A DNA stretch of 6,914 nt, from positions 1-6,914 of the forward strand of contig DAOTUB010000106.1 in NCBI GenBank assembly GCA_034437455.1, read 5' to 3'. This DNA comes from DAOTUB01 sp034437455 (GTDB lineage: Bacteria > Chloroflexota > Anaerolineae > B4-G1). Positions 1 through 5,266 of the stretch are shown in pieces. The notes beneath the pieces are model-generated. The model was not told the DNA's origin, did not search any database, and saw only the letters and a program-made list of their open reading frames with translations. Position numbers and translations under genes: made by a program. Numbering within the stretch: position 1 is the first letter of the stretch; each line of letters starts with the position of its first letter.

Positions 1-120
1 AGCCGATTTGTTCGCAAGACCTTGTCCTTTTCCAAGTCAGATCGCTTTCATGAAGCGGCCTTGAGGCTATTCATCCATCGCTATAATCAGCTACGGGTGC
101 AAGCCATCAGTCAATTTTAG
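1..120 (+). CDS. IS1-family transposase, C-terminal fragment (cut by window edge)
   Basis: The frame starting at base 1 reads 39 residues and then TAG. It contains RFVRKTLSFSKSDRFHEAA, followed by an aromatic and basic stretch ending HRYNQLRVQAISQF. The R-x-x-RKTLSFSKS motif and the following F-x-x-RYN segment are typical of the extreme C-terminus of IS1 InsB-type transposases, just after the catalytic glutamate. The catalytic D, D and E residues would lie upstream, outside the window, so it cannot be judged here whether the element is still active. The fragment is too short for subgroup assignment. The ORF is intact as far as visible, with no stop or frameshift. Confidence 0.75.
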   Translation, partial: SRFVRKTLSFSKSDRFHEAALRLFIHRYNQLRVQAISQF

Positions 121-160
121 CCACTACCCTTGACCGAATAGTGTCAAGGTAGCTGCTACC
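1..160 (+). mobile_element. Right end of an IS1-family insertion sequence (left part outside window)
   Basis: The segment holds the C-terminal end of an IS1-type transposase (stop at 118-120) followed by about 40 bases of non-coding terminal DNA. The element probably ends near 160. Read inward from there on the opposite strand, the DNA starts GGTAGCAGCTACC, which resembles the GGT-start terminal inverted repeat of IS1, with the best agreement around GCTnCC. The last 13 bases (148-160) are themselves palindromic (GGTAGC T GCTACC). Positions 124-134 and 143-152 also pair with one bulged base, giving a hairpin just after the transposase stop. The left inverted repeat and the target duplication cannot be checked because the other end is missing. 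The family is clear from the protein; the exact boundary is inferred. Confidence 0.62.
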
Positions 161-167
161 GACAAAA

Positions 168-200
168 AAGTGCGACGTGTCATCGTGACACATCGCACTT
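168..200 (-). terminator. Strong hairpin, intrinsic terminator-like on the minus strand
   Basis: Bases 168-182 and 186-200 form a 15-bp inverted repeat around the 3-base loop TCG. There is a single non-match at 176/192, which is C-A on the + strand but a G-U pair in a minus-strand transcript. Reading leftward, the stem is followed directly by a T run (complement of 162-169), the classic layout of a rho-independent terminator. Reading rightward, the following tract is only GTGTTTTCG, so + strand termination should be weaker. It begins 8 bases beyond the inferred IS end. No minus-strand gene ends here in the window, so the transcript it serves is unknown; it may insulate against transcription into or out of the IS. 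Confidence 0.55.
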
Positions 201-243
201 GTGTTTTCGTATCTTCTCAATCAAGTGGGACTGGCAGATTTAG

Positions 244-359
244 CGCCGGTTGAGTAGGCCCGGAGTGCAACGAAGGGCCGTATCGAAACCAAGCGGGTTA
301 CCTGTGGAGTCGCTCGCATCCTTGGTTTCGATACGGCCTGAAGGCCTACTCAACCGGCG
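244..359. repeat. REP-like doublet: long interrupted inverted repeat
   Basis: Two perfect complementary pairs nest inside each other: 244-260 with 343-359 (17 bp) and 276-293 with 321-338 (18 bp). The side loops are unequal, 15 bases (261-275) and 4 bases (339-342), and the apical loop is 27 bases (294-320). The structure equals two head-to-head copies of one unit of the form GGTTGAGTAGGCC-centre-GGCCGTATCGAAACC. The right copy has a TGAA/TTCA centre and the left a longer centre. Each unit alone can fold through its GGCC arms, next to a GTAG tetranucleotide, as in REP elements. From memory, closely similar GGTTGAGTAG...CGTATCGAAACC repeats are common between genes in actinobacterial and some other high-GC genomes; a genome search would confirm this. 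No ORF of its own is seen. Confidence 0.7.
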
Positions 360-433
360 GACGCTGGCTACATCGTTCAGGCTGAATAGCTGCTCTGCTG
401 TCTCCTTTCGACCCACTCTCCGTTGATTTTGCC

Positions 434-462
434 TTCCCAACTCATATGAACTGTTGTATAAT
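434..462 (+). promoter_or_regulatory. Probable sigma-70-type promoter of the mutase-meaB operon
   Basis: A perfect TATAAT box lies at 457-462. Seventeen bases upstream is TTCCCA (434-439), which matches TTGACA at four of six positions. Transcription would start near 468-470, giving a 5' leader of roughly 28 bases before the ATG at 497. The spacing and the match of the -10 box are good and the -35 box is weak. This is the only clear promoter seen in the window. Apart from a short palindrome (TTCAG G CTGAA, 376-386), I see nothing in 201-243 or 361-433. Confidence 0.6.
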
Positions 463-480
463 CCAGGCGACAACTACCAC

Positions 481-488
481 AAGGAGAG
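481..488 (+). promoter_or_regulatory. Ribosome binding site of the B12-binding subunit gene
   Basis: AAGGAGAG lies 8 bases before the ATG at 497. It fixes the start there rather than at the in-frame ATG at 446, which falls inside the promoter spacer and so upstream of the expected transcription start. Confidence 0.8.
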
Positions 489-496
489 AAAAATCA

Positions 497-895
497 ATGA
501 GCGAACGACTACGCATTCTGATCGCCAAGCCCGGCCTGGATGGCCACGACCGGGGAGCCAAGGTCATCGCCCGCGCGCTGCGAGACGCCGGGATGGAAGT
601 CATCTACACGGGTCTGCGCCAGACCCCGGAGATGATCGTCGAGGCGGCGCTTCAGGAGGACGTGAACGGTGTGGGCCTGAGCATTCTTTCGGGCGCGCAC
701 ATGACGCTGGTGCCCCGCGTCGCCGAGGGGTTGCGCGAGGCCGGGCTGGAGCACATCAAGATTTTCGTCGGCGGCATCGTCCCCGACGAGGACGTGCCGG
801 CGCTGGAAGCACTGGGCGTGGCGGGCATCTTTGGCCCAGGCGCCAACACCCAGGAGATATCCGAATTCATCCGTCAACAATTGACCGAGGGCTAA
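497..895 (+). CDS. Cobalamin-binding small subunit of acyl-CoA mutase (methylmalonyl-CoA mutase C-terminal domain type)
   Basis: This 132-residue protein is a stand-alone B12-binding Rossmann-like domain. It is the small subunit of a split coenzyme-B12-dependent acyl-CoA mutase, most often methylmalonyl-CoA mutase (methylmalonyl-CoA to and from succinyl-CoA). It carries the base-off/His-on signature D15-x-H17-x-x-G20 (LDGHDRGAKV), in which H17 would be the lower cobalt ligand. It also has S62-x-L64 (GLSILSGAH) and G92-G93 (VGGIVP). The length fits the family (about 130-140 residues). The start at 497 is set by a strong Shine-Dalgarno and a promoter overlapping the alternative upstream ATG. 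The large catalytic subunit is not nearby, so the partner acts in trans. Isobutyryl-, 2-hydroxyisobutyryl- and related mutases use near-identical small subunits, so the substrate is open. The next gene, meaB, follows after 1 base and supports a mutase role. Confidence 0.9.
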   Translation: MSERLRILIAKPGLDGHDRGAKVIARALRDAGMEVIYTGLRQTPEMIVEAALQEDVNGVGLSILSGAHMTLVPRVAEGLREAGLEHIKIFVGGIVPDEDVPALEALGVAGIFGPGANTQEISEFIRQQLTEG

Positions 896-896
896 C

Positions 897-1850
897 GTGG
901 AAACCACTTCGCTTATGGTGACAAAAGCCCTTGCCGGCAACCGGTACGCGTTGGCCCAGCTCCTCTCACTCGTCGAGGATAACGGCGCGGAAGTGCGTAC
1001 TGTTCTCGCCGATCTCTATCCCCACACAGGTCAGGCTCACATCGTCGGCGTGACCGGCGCGCCCGGCACCGGCAAATCCACCCTGGTCAACGAACTTGCC
1101 AAATCGCTGCGCGCGCAGGACATCACGGTGGGCATCGTGGCGGTGGACCCCAGCAGCCCGTTCACCAGCGGCGCGCTCCTGGGCGACCGGGTGCGCATGC
1201 GCGATCTGGCGGGCGATCCTGGCGTTTTCATCCGCAGCATGGCCACGCGAGGCAGCCTGGGCGGGCTGGCGCGGGCCACGAGCGACGCGGTCAAGGTGCT
1301 CGACGCAGTCGGTTTCGCCGTCGTGCTGGTCGAGACGGTCGGGGCAGGCCAATCGGAGGTGGAGATCGCCCGCACGGCCCACACCACCGTCGTCATCGAA
1401 GCGCCGGGAATGGGAGACGAGGTGCAGGCATTGAAAGCCGGTTTGATGGAGATCGCCGACATCCTGGTCGTCAACAAGGCGGATCGGCCAGGAGCGGCGA
1501 ACACGGCCCGCGCGTTAGAGATGGTGATCGACCGGAATGTCTCCCGTGGCGAGACAGGCGGGAATGGCTGGCATCCACCCATTTTGCAGACCATCGCGCT
1601 GGATGGCACCGGTGTGCCGGAGGCGCTGGAGGCTATCGCGGCGCATCGTGAACATCTGCACGCCAGCGGGCTGTGGGCCGAGCGGGAGCGGGAGCGCGTC
1701 GAGACCGAATTGCTCAACGTCCTCCAGCACGAGTTGATCGACAGGCTGTTGACACGGGTAGGGGAGGCGCAAAAGACCGCCTGGGTGGACCGCATCGCGG
1801 CGCGGGAGGTGGATGTGTACTCGGCGGTACGGGCGATCCTGGATGGTTGA
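897..1850 (+). CDS. meaB: MeaB/ArgK-family GTPase, chaperone of B12-dependent mutase
   Basis: This 317-residue protein is a G3E-family P-loop GTPase. It binds methylmalonyl-CoA mutase, gates adenosylcobalamin loading and protects or rescues the enzyme from inactivation; the human counterpart is MMAA. Visible motifs are the Walker A loop GAPGTGKS (54-61), VDPSSPFTSGALLGDRVRM (83-101), the ETVGAGQ segment (146-152), the family signature APGMGDEVQALKAG (169-182) and the base-recognition NKAD (193-196). The C-terminal helical part (about 235-317) corresponds to the dimerisation arm, so the length is normal. I chose the GTG at 897 because GAGGG at 887-891 lies 5 bases upstream; the in-frame ATG at 915 has no such site. 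The gene begins 1 base after the mutase subunit stop, which implies translational coupling. Older annotations call this family ArgK or LAO/AO transport ATPase, which is misleading here. Confidence 0.93.
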   Translation: METTSLMVTKALAGNRYALAQLLSLVEDNGAEVRTVLADLYPHTGQAHIVGVTGAPGTGKSTLVNELAKSLRAQDITVGIVAVDPSSPFTSGALLGDRVRMRDLAGDPGVFIRSMATRGSLGGLARATSDAVKVLDAVGFAVVLVETVGAGQSEVEIARTAHTTVVIEAPGMGDEVQALKAGLMEIADILVVNKADRPGAANTARALEMVIDRNVSRGETGGNGWHPPILQTIALDGTGVPEALEAIAAHREHLHASGLWAERERERVETELLNVLQHELIDRLLTRVGEAQKTAWVDRIAAREVDVYSAVRAILDG

Positions 1851-1876
1851 CCTCTGATTGTCAAAACTCTGGGAAC

Positions 1877-1882
1877 GAGGAG
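1877..1882 (+). promoter_or_regulatory. Ribosome binding site deciding the flavoprotein start
   Basis: GAGGAG lies 7 bases before the ATG at 1890 but only 4 bases before the adjacent in-frame GTG at 1887. This favours the ATG. Confidence 0.65.
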
Positions 1883-1889
1883 ACAAGTG

Positions 1890-2444
1890 ATGAAGATTTT
1901 AGGAGTCATGGGCAGCCCGCGTATTGGGGGCAATACCGACGTTCTTATGGATCGCGCCCTAGCGGGCGCAAAGGCTGCCGGGGCCGACGTGGAAAAGGTG
2001 ATCCTGGATCAACTCGATATCGGGCCTTGCCGGGATTGCGAGGGGTGTGCCGTGGATTGCGAGTGCATCCAGGACGACGATATGATCGCCCTCTACGACA
2101 AGATCCACCAGGCGGACGGCTTGGTTCTGGGCACGCCGATCTATTGGTGGGGGCCGACGGCGCAGATGAAGGCATTTATAGACCGCTGGTACGCCATCGC
2201 CCGCGACGCGGTCATGGATCGATTGGTCGGCAAAAGAGTGGCCCTGCTCTACACCTATGGCGATGACGACCCCACCGATACCGCCGAGCCTGCCGATACT
2301 GCGTTCACTCGGACGATGAATTACCTCGACATGCCGATTATTGGGCGAGTGTTTGCCTCGGCCTGGAAGCGCGGAGATATACACAAATCGCCCGGCAAAC
2401 TGGACGAGGCCTATCAGCTAGGACAGGCCATCGCTGCCGAGTAG
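1890..2444 (+). CDS. Flavodoxin-fold NAD(P)H-dependent FMN reductase, iron-sulfur flavoprotein (Isf)-like
   Basis: This 184-residue protein starts with a flavodoxin-type beta strand and the FMN phosphate loop GSPRIGGNT (8-16). It later has TPIYWWGPTAQMKAFIDR (82-99), the usual FMN-ring contact segment of the NADPH-dependent FMN reductase/Isf superfamily. Between them lies a cysteine cluster, CRDCEGCAVDCEC (C47, C50, C53, C57, C59), followed by DDDM. The spacing C47-x2-C50-x2-C53-x5-C59 agrees with the compact motif that binds a 4Fe-4S cluster in archaeal and bacterial Isf proteins. The likely role is cytoplasmic electron transfer, or reduction of quinone, oxygen or xenobiotics; the physiological substrate cannot be read from sequence. 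The gene lies 39 bases after meaB with its own ribosome binding site, so it may be co-transcribed. Some family members keep only part of the cysteines and bind no cluster, so cluster binding is inferred. Confidence 0.85.
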   Translation: MKILGVMGSPRIGGNTDVLMDRALAGAKAAGADVEKVILDQLDIGPCRDCEGCAVDCECIQDDDMIALYDKIHQADGLVLGTPIYWWGPTAQMKAFIDRWYAIARDAVMDRLVGKRVALLYTYGDDDPTDTAEPADTAFTRTMNYLDMPIIGRVFASAWKRGDIHKSPGKLDEAYQLGQAIAAE

Positions 2445-2458
2445 GACGGTGTTGCTCC

Positions 2459-2465
2459 AGGGGAG
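2459..2465 (+). promoter_or_regulatory. Ribosome binding site of the GNAT gene
   Basis: AGGGGAG lies 4 bases before the ATG at 2470. It excludes the in-frame upstream GTG at 2449, which lies before this site. Confidence 0.65.
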
Positions 2466-2469
2466 AAAT

Positions 2470-3006
2470 ATGATCGTAGGCGAAAAAGTTCGACTGCGGC
2501 CCATCGAGCGGGATGATCTGCCGCGCTACGTCGAGTGGTTCAGCGACCCGGAGGTACGCCGCCATCTGTTGGTTTACTTACCGTTCTCTTTGGCGCAGGA
2601 AGAGCGCTGGTTCGAGAATTTGCTGGGACAACTGGAACGGCAGAAGGTAGTGGTGTTGGCTATCGAGACCGCCGAAGGGGTGCATATCGGCAACACCGGC
2701 TTGCACGCGATTGACTGGAGGAACCGCCACGCCGAATTGGGCATCATGATCGGCGAAAAGACGCATTGGAACCGGGGATATGGCGCCGACGCCGTTCGCA
2801 CGTTGCTGGAATTGGCCTTCCACGAGATGGGTCTGCACCGCGTCTTTCTGCGGGTGGATGTGGACAATGGTCGAGGCATTCGCTGCTACGAAAAAGTTGG
2901 CTTTCAACGGGAGGGAATTATGCGTGAAATCGTGTTTAAGGAAGGAAGGTACGAGGATCAATATCTGATGAGTATCTTACAATCGGAGTTTGACACGAAT
3001 GAGTGA
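2470..3006 (+). CDS. GNAT-family N-acetyltransferase, RimJ/RimL (Acetyltransf_3) type
   Basis: This 178-residue acetyl-CoA-dependent transferase has the layout of the RimJ/RimL/SpeG branch. The N-terminal opening VRLRPIERDDLPRYVEWFSDPEV (7-29) is typical of this branch. A central strand follows (IGNTGLHAIDWRNRHAELGIMI, 73-94). The pyrophosphate-binding motif A is HWNRGYGADA (99-108), and the C-terminal motif B is DNGRGIRCYEKVGF (132-145). Such enzymes acetylate ribosomal protein N-termini, polyamines, amino acids or antibiotics, and the substrate cannot be told from the motifs. The start at 2470 follows AGGGGAG. Its stop lies 8 bases inside the following prs reading frame, so the two are probably translated together. 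The end, EGRYEDQYLMSIL, is ordinary for the family. No membrane segment or signal peptide is seen. Confidence 0.88.
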   Translation: MIVGEKVRLRPIERDDLPRYVEWFSDPEVRRHLLVYLPFSLAQEERWFENLLGQLERQKVVVLAIETAEGVHIGNTGLHAIDWRNRHAELGIMIGEKTHWNRGYGADAVRTLLELAFHEMGLHRVFLRVDVDNGRGIRCYEKVGFQREGIMREIVFKEGRYEDQYLMSILQSEFDTNE

Positions 3007-3973
3007 ACACAAGGGAGGCATGCACGGAACGATTAAACTGTTTAGCGGCACGGGTTGTCCCGCGCTCGCCGAGGAGATCAGCCAGTATCTCGGCATACCG
3101 CTGTCGCCGCGCGACATTATCCAGTTTCCCAACGAGAACATCTTTGTGCGGCTGCGCGAGAGTATACGCGGCCAGGACGTCTTTTTGATCCAAACCACCT
3201 CATCGCCGGTCAATTATAATGTCATGGAATTGTTAATACTCCTGGACACACTCAAACGGGCTTCACCGGATCGCATCACGGCGGTCATTCCTTATCTATC
3301 TTATGCCCGTTCGGACAAGAAGGATCAACCCCGCGTGCCCATTACCGCTCGTCTGATGGCCGATATCATCGGCGCCGCTGGCGCCGATCGCTACATCCTG
3401 CTCGACTTGCACGCCGACCAGATCCAGGGATTCTTTGGTATCCCCGGGGACGTCATGACTGTTTTTTCCATTCTTTCCAATTACTTTCGCGAAAAGCGAC
3501 TGGACAACGCGGTCGTTGTCGCCTCGGACCTGGGGTTCGCCAAAAAGGCGCGTAACCTGGCGGCCGAGTTGGGGATGCCCCTGGCGTTTGTCGAAAAGCG
3601 CCGGGTGTCTATGGATACGGAGGCGCTCACCTTGGTGGGCGAGGTAGATGGTCACGACATTATCATTGTGGACGATGAGGTGGATACCGGCGGCACAATG
3701 GTCAATTCGGTGAACATTGTCCGAGAACACGGCGCTCGCGATATGTACTTGTGTTTTGCCCATGCTGTCTTCTCGCCGCCGGCGGTCGAACGGCTGCGAT
3801 CTCTTTCGATAGAGGAGATCGTGACCACAAACTCTGTTCCTATCCCCCCAGAGAAGCGACTGCCCAATCTTACCGTCCTGTCGGTTGCCAGTTTGTTGGG
3901 TGAGGTGATTCAGCGTGTCCACGAGGGCCGCAGCGTCGGCGAGGTATTCCAGGATTTTCAATACTTTGAGTAG
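2999..3973 (+). CDS. prs: Ribose-phosphate pyrophosphokinase (PRPP synthetase), divergent form
   Basis: This 324-residue protein makes, by family, 5-phosphoribosyl-1-pyrophosphate from ribose 5-phosphate and ATP for nucleotide, His, Trp and NAD synthesis. Conserved parts are IRGQDVFLIQTTSSPVN (56-72), RITAVIPYLSYARSDKKD (92-109), LDLHADQIQGFF (135-146, catalytic-type H138), EKRR (199-202, catalytic-type K200) and the PRPP loop IIIVDDEVDTGGT (221-233). Several usual residues differ. The ATP-site F-S-D-G-E/F-S-N-Q-E reads FPNEN (43-47), YARQD reads YARSD (102-106), and the DxGGxxRA segment reads DLGFAKKAR (177-185). It may therefore be a second, specialised paralogue. The ATG at 2999 overlaps the acetyltransferase stop by 8 bases and has GGAG 10 bases upstream. 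The ATG at 3020 is possible, but its AGGGAGG ends only 1 base before it. Length is slightly above the usual 310-320. Confidence 0.88.
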   Translation: MSEHKGGMHGTIKLFSGTGCPALAEEISQYLGIPLSPRDIIQFPNENIFVRLRESIRGQDVFLIQTTSSPVNYNVMELLILLDTLKRASPDRITAVIPYLSYARSDKKDQPRVPITARLMADIIGAAGADRYILLDLHADQIQGFFGIPGDVMTVFSILSNYFREKRLDNAVVVASDLGFAKKARNLAAELGMPLAFVEKRRVSMDTEALTLVGEVDGHDIIIVDDEVDTGGTMVNSVNIVREHGARDMYLCFAHAVFSPPAVERLRSLSIEEIVTTNSVPIPPEKRLPNLTVLSVASLLGEVIQRVHEGRSVGEVFQDFQYFE

Positions 3974-3986
3974 TATTGGATTGCAT

Positions 3987-3993
3987 AGGGGGG
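3987..3993 (+). promoter_or_regulatory. Ribosome binding site of the M24 peptidase gene
   Basis: AGGGGGG lies 7 bases before the GTG at 4001 and supports that non-ATG start. Confidence 0.6.
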
Positions 3994-4000
3994 TCTGCTC

Positions 4001-5224
4001 GTGAAACAAGATCTAGATCATCTGATGGGGGAGCGTGGATTGGATGCCGTGCTCGTCAGGGGGGCCGTGTACGGCAATCCTGCGATGTACTATATGGCCA
4101 ACGGCGCCGACATCATGGGCGGATGGGTGCTCAAGAAACGGGGCGAGGAGCCTATCCTTTTGTGCTGGCCGATAGAACGAGAGGAAGCTGCTGCCAGCGG
4201 CCTCATCGTCGTGAACATGAGCAAGTATGACTTTGTGAGCATCCTGCGCGAGATTGGCGACCGATTGAGTGCAACCGTCGAGTTACACCGCCGGGTGTTT
4301 GCTGACCTGGGTGTGAGCGGTCGGGTGGGTTTTTATGGAATGGCCGATCAGGGCCGCGCCTGGGTGCTGCTCAACGCGCTGAACGCGCAGTTGGAGGGCG
4401 TCGAGGTGTATGGCGATTTCGACGTGACGCTGATTGACGCCGCTCGCGCCACCAAGAGCCTCGAGGAGGCCGAGCGCATTCGCGAGATGGGCCGGCGCAC
4501 CTGCGCGGTTGTGTCGAACACGATCTCGTTTCTCAAATCACACCATGTGCAGGATGAGGCGTTGGTACGGGCCGGCGGTGCTCCACTGACCATCGGGCAG
4601 GTGCACGAGGAGATCAACTACTTCATCGCTGAGCAGCGCATGGAGGACCCTGCTGGTTTTATTTTCTCCATCGGGCGCGACGCGGGCATCCCCCACAGCA
4701 AAGGACGTACCGAGGACGTGATCGCGTTGGGCAAAACGATTGTCTTTGACATCTTCCCTTGTGAGGCGGGCGGCGGCTACTTTTTCGACATGACCCGCAC
4801 GTTCTGCCTGGGCTATGCACCGCCGGAGGTCGAGAAAGCTTACCAGGATGTGTACGATTGTGTGGAGAAGCTGGTCGGCGCTTACCAGGTGGGAAAGGAA
4901 GCGCGATCCTATCAAAGGATGGCGTGCGAGTTCTTTGAGAGCCACGGCCATCCCACCGTCGCCAGTGACACCAAGACTGAGGCCGGTTACGTCCACAGCC
5001 TGGGCCACGGCCTGGGGCTGGCCGTGCACGAGGAACCGCGCTTTGGCGACACACCCGACAACACCGACGTCCTCGAGCCGGGCCACGTCTTTACCTGCGA
5101 GCCAGGGCTGTACTACCCCGATCAGGGCTTTGGCATGCGCATCGAGGATGTGATCTGGATCGACTCGGATGGCGTCGTACACAACCTGACCGATTTTCCG
5201 AAGGAACTGGTGATCGAGATATAG
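4001..5224 (+). CDS. M24-family metallopeptidase (Xaa-Pro aminopeptidase/prolidase type)
   Basis: This 407-residue protein has the creatinase/prolidase two-domain layout. The N-terminal domain (about 1-150) is variable. The C-terminal pita-bread domain (about 155-400) carries all five expected metal ligands: D250 and D263 (VFDIFPCEAGGGYFFDMTRTF), H336 (HSLGHGLGLAVHEEP, with H343 as the second active-site histidine), E367 (TCEPGLYYP) and E382 (GMRIEDV). By family it would be a cytoplasmic dinuclear-metal enzyme that cleaves Xaa-Pro peptides from the N-terminus or Xaa-Pro dipeptides. The spacing between the first two ligands is 13 residues rather than the common 11, with a glycine-rich extension. 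Non-peptidase members (creatinase-like) lack metal ligands, so peptidase or related hydrolase activity is favoured; exact specificity is open. It starts at a GTG after AGGGGGG, 27 bases after prs. No signal peptide is visible. Confidence 0.88.
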   Translation: MKQDLDHLMGERGLDAVLVRGAVYGNPAMYYMANGADIMGGWVLKKRGEEPILLCWPIEREEAAASGLIVVNMSKYDFVSILREIGDRLSATVELHRRVFADLGVSGRVGFYGMADQGRAWVLLNALNAQLEGVEVYGDFDVTLIDAARATKSLEEAERIREMGRRTCAVVSNTISFLKSHHVQDEALVRAGGAPLTIGQVHEEINYFIAEQRMEDPAGFIFSIGRDAGIPHSKGRTEDVIALGKTIVFDIFPCEAGGGYFFDMTRTFCLGYAPPEVEKAYQDVYDCVEKLVGAYQVGKEARSYQRMACEFFESHGHPTVASDTKTEAGYVHSLGHGLGLAVHEEPRFGDTPDNTDVLEPGHVFTCEPGLYYPDQGFGMRIEDVIWIDSDGVVHNLTDFPKELVIEI

Positions 5225-5255
5225 CGTTCGCGATCTGATGATGACGTTCCTTGCG

Positions 5256-5262
5256 AAGGAGG
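5256..5262 (+). promoter_or_regulatory. Strong ribosome binding site of tsaD
   Basis: AAGGAGG lies 4 bases before the ATG at 5267. It is the closest match to the full Shine-Dalgarno consensus in the run. Confidence 0.75.
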
Positions 5263-5266
5263 CAAA

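Noticed and set aside
240..473. Minus-strand frame of 77 codons across the inverted repeat
   Set aside because: It consists mostly of the REP-like repeat and the promoter region and has no family resemblance.
446..496. Upstream ATG giving a 17-residue extension of the B12-binding subunit
   Set aside because: It lies within the promoter spacer upstream of the TATAAT box, and a strong ribosome binding site directs the start at 497.
1851..1889. Possible terminator or promoter between meaB and the flavoprotein gene
   Set aside because: I see no stem-loop with a T run and no paired -35/-10 boxes in these 39 bases.
1673..2266. 197-codon + strand frame spanning the end of meaB and the flavoprotein gene
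   Set aside because: It is an out-of-frame reading of two recognised genes with a composition rich in Arg and Gly, a typical shadow.
3020..3022. Alternative ATG start for prs after AGGGAGG
   Set aside because: The Shine-Dalgarno would end only 1 base before the ATG; the ATG at 2999 has a site at a workable distance, although the protein homology alone does not exclude 3020.
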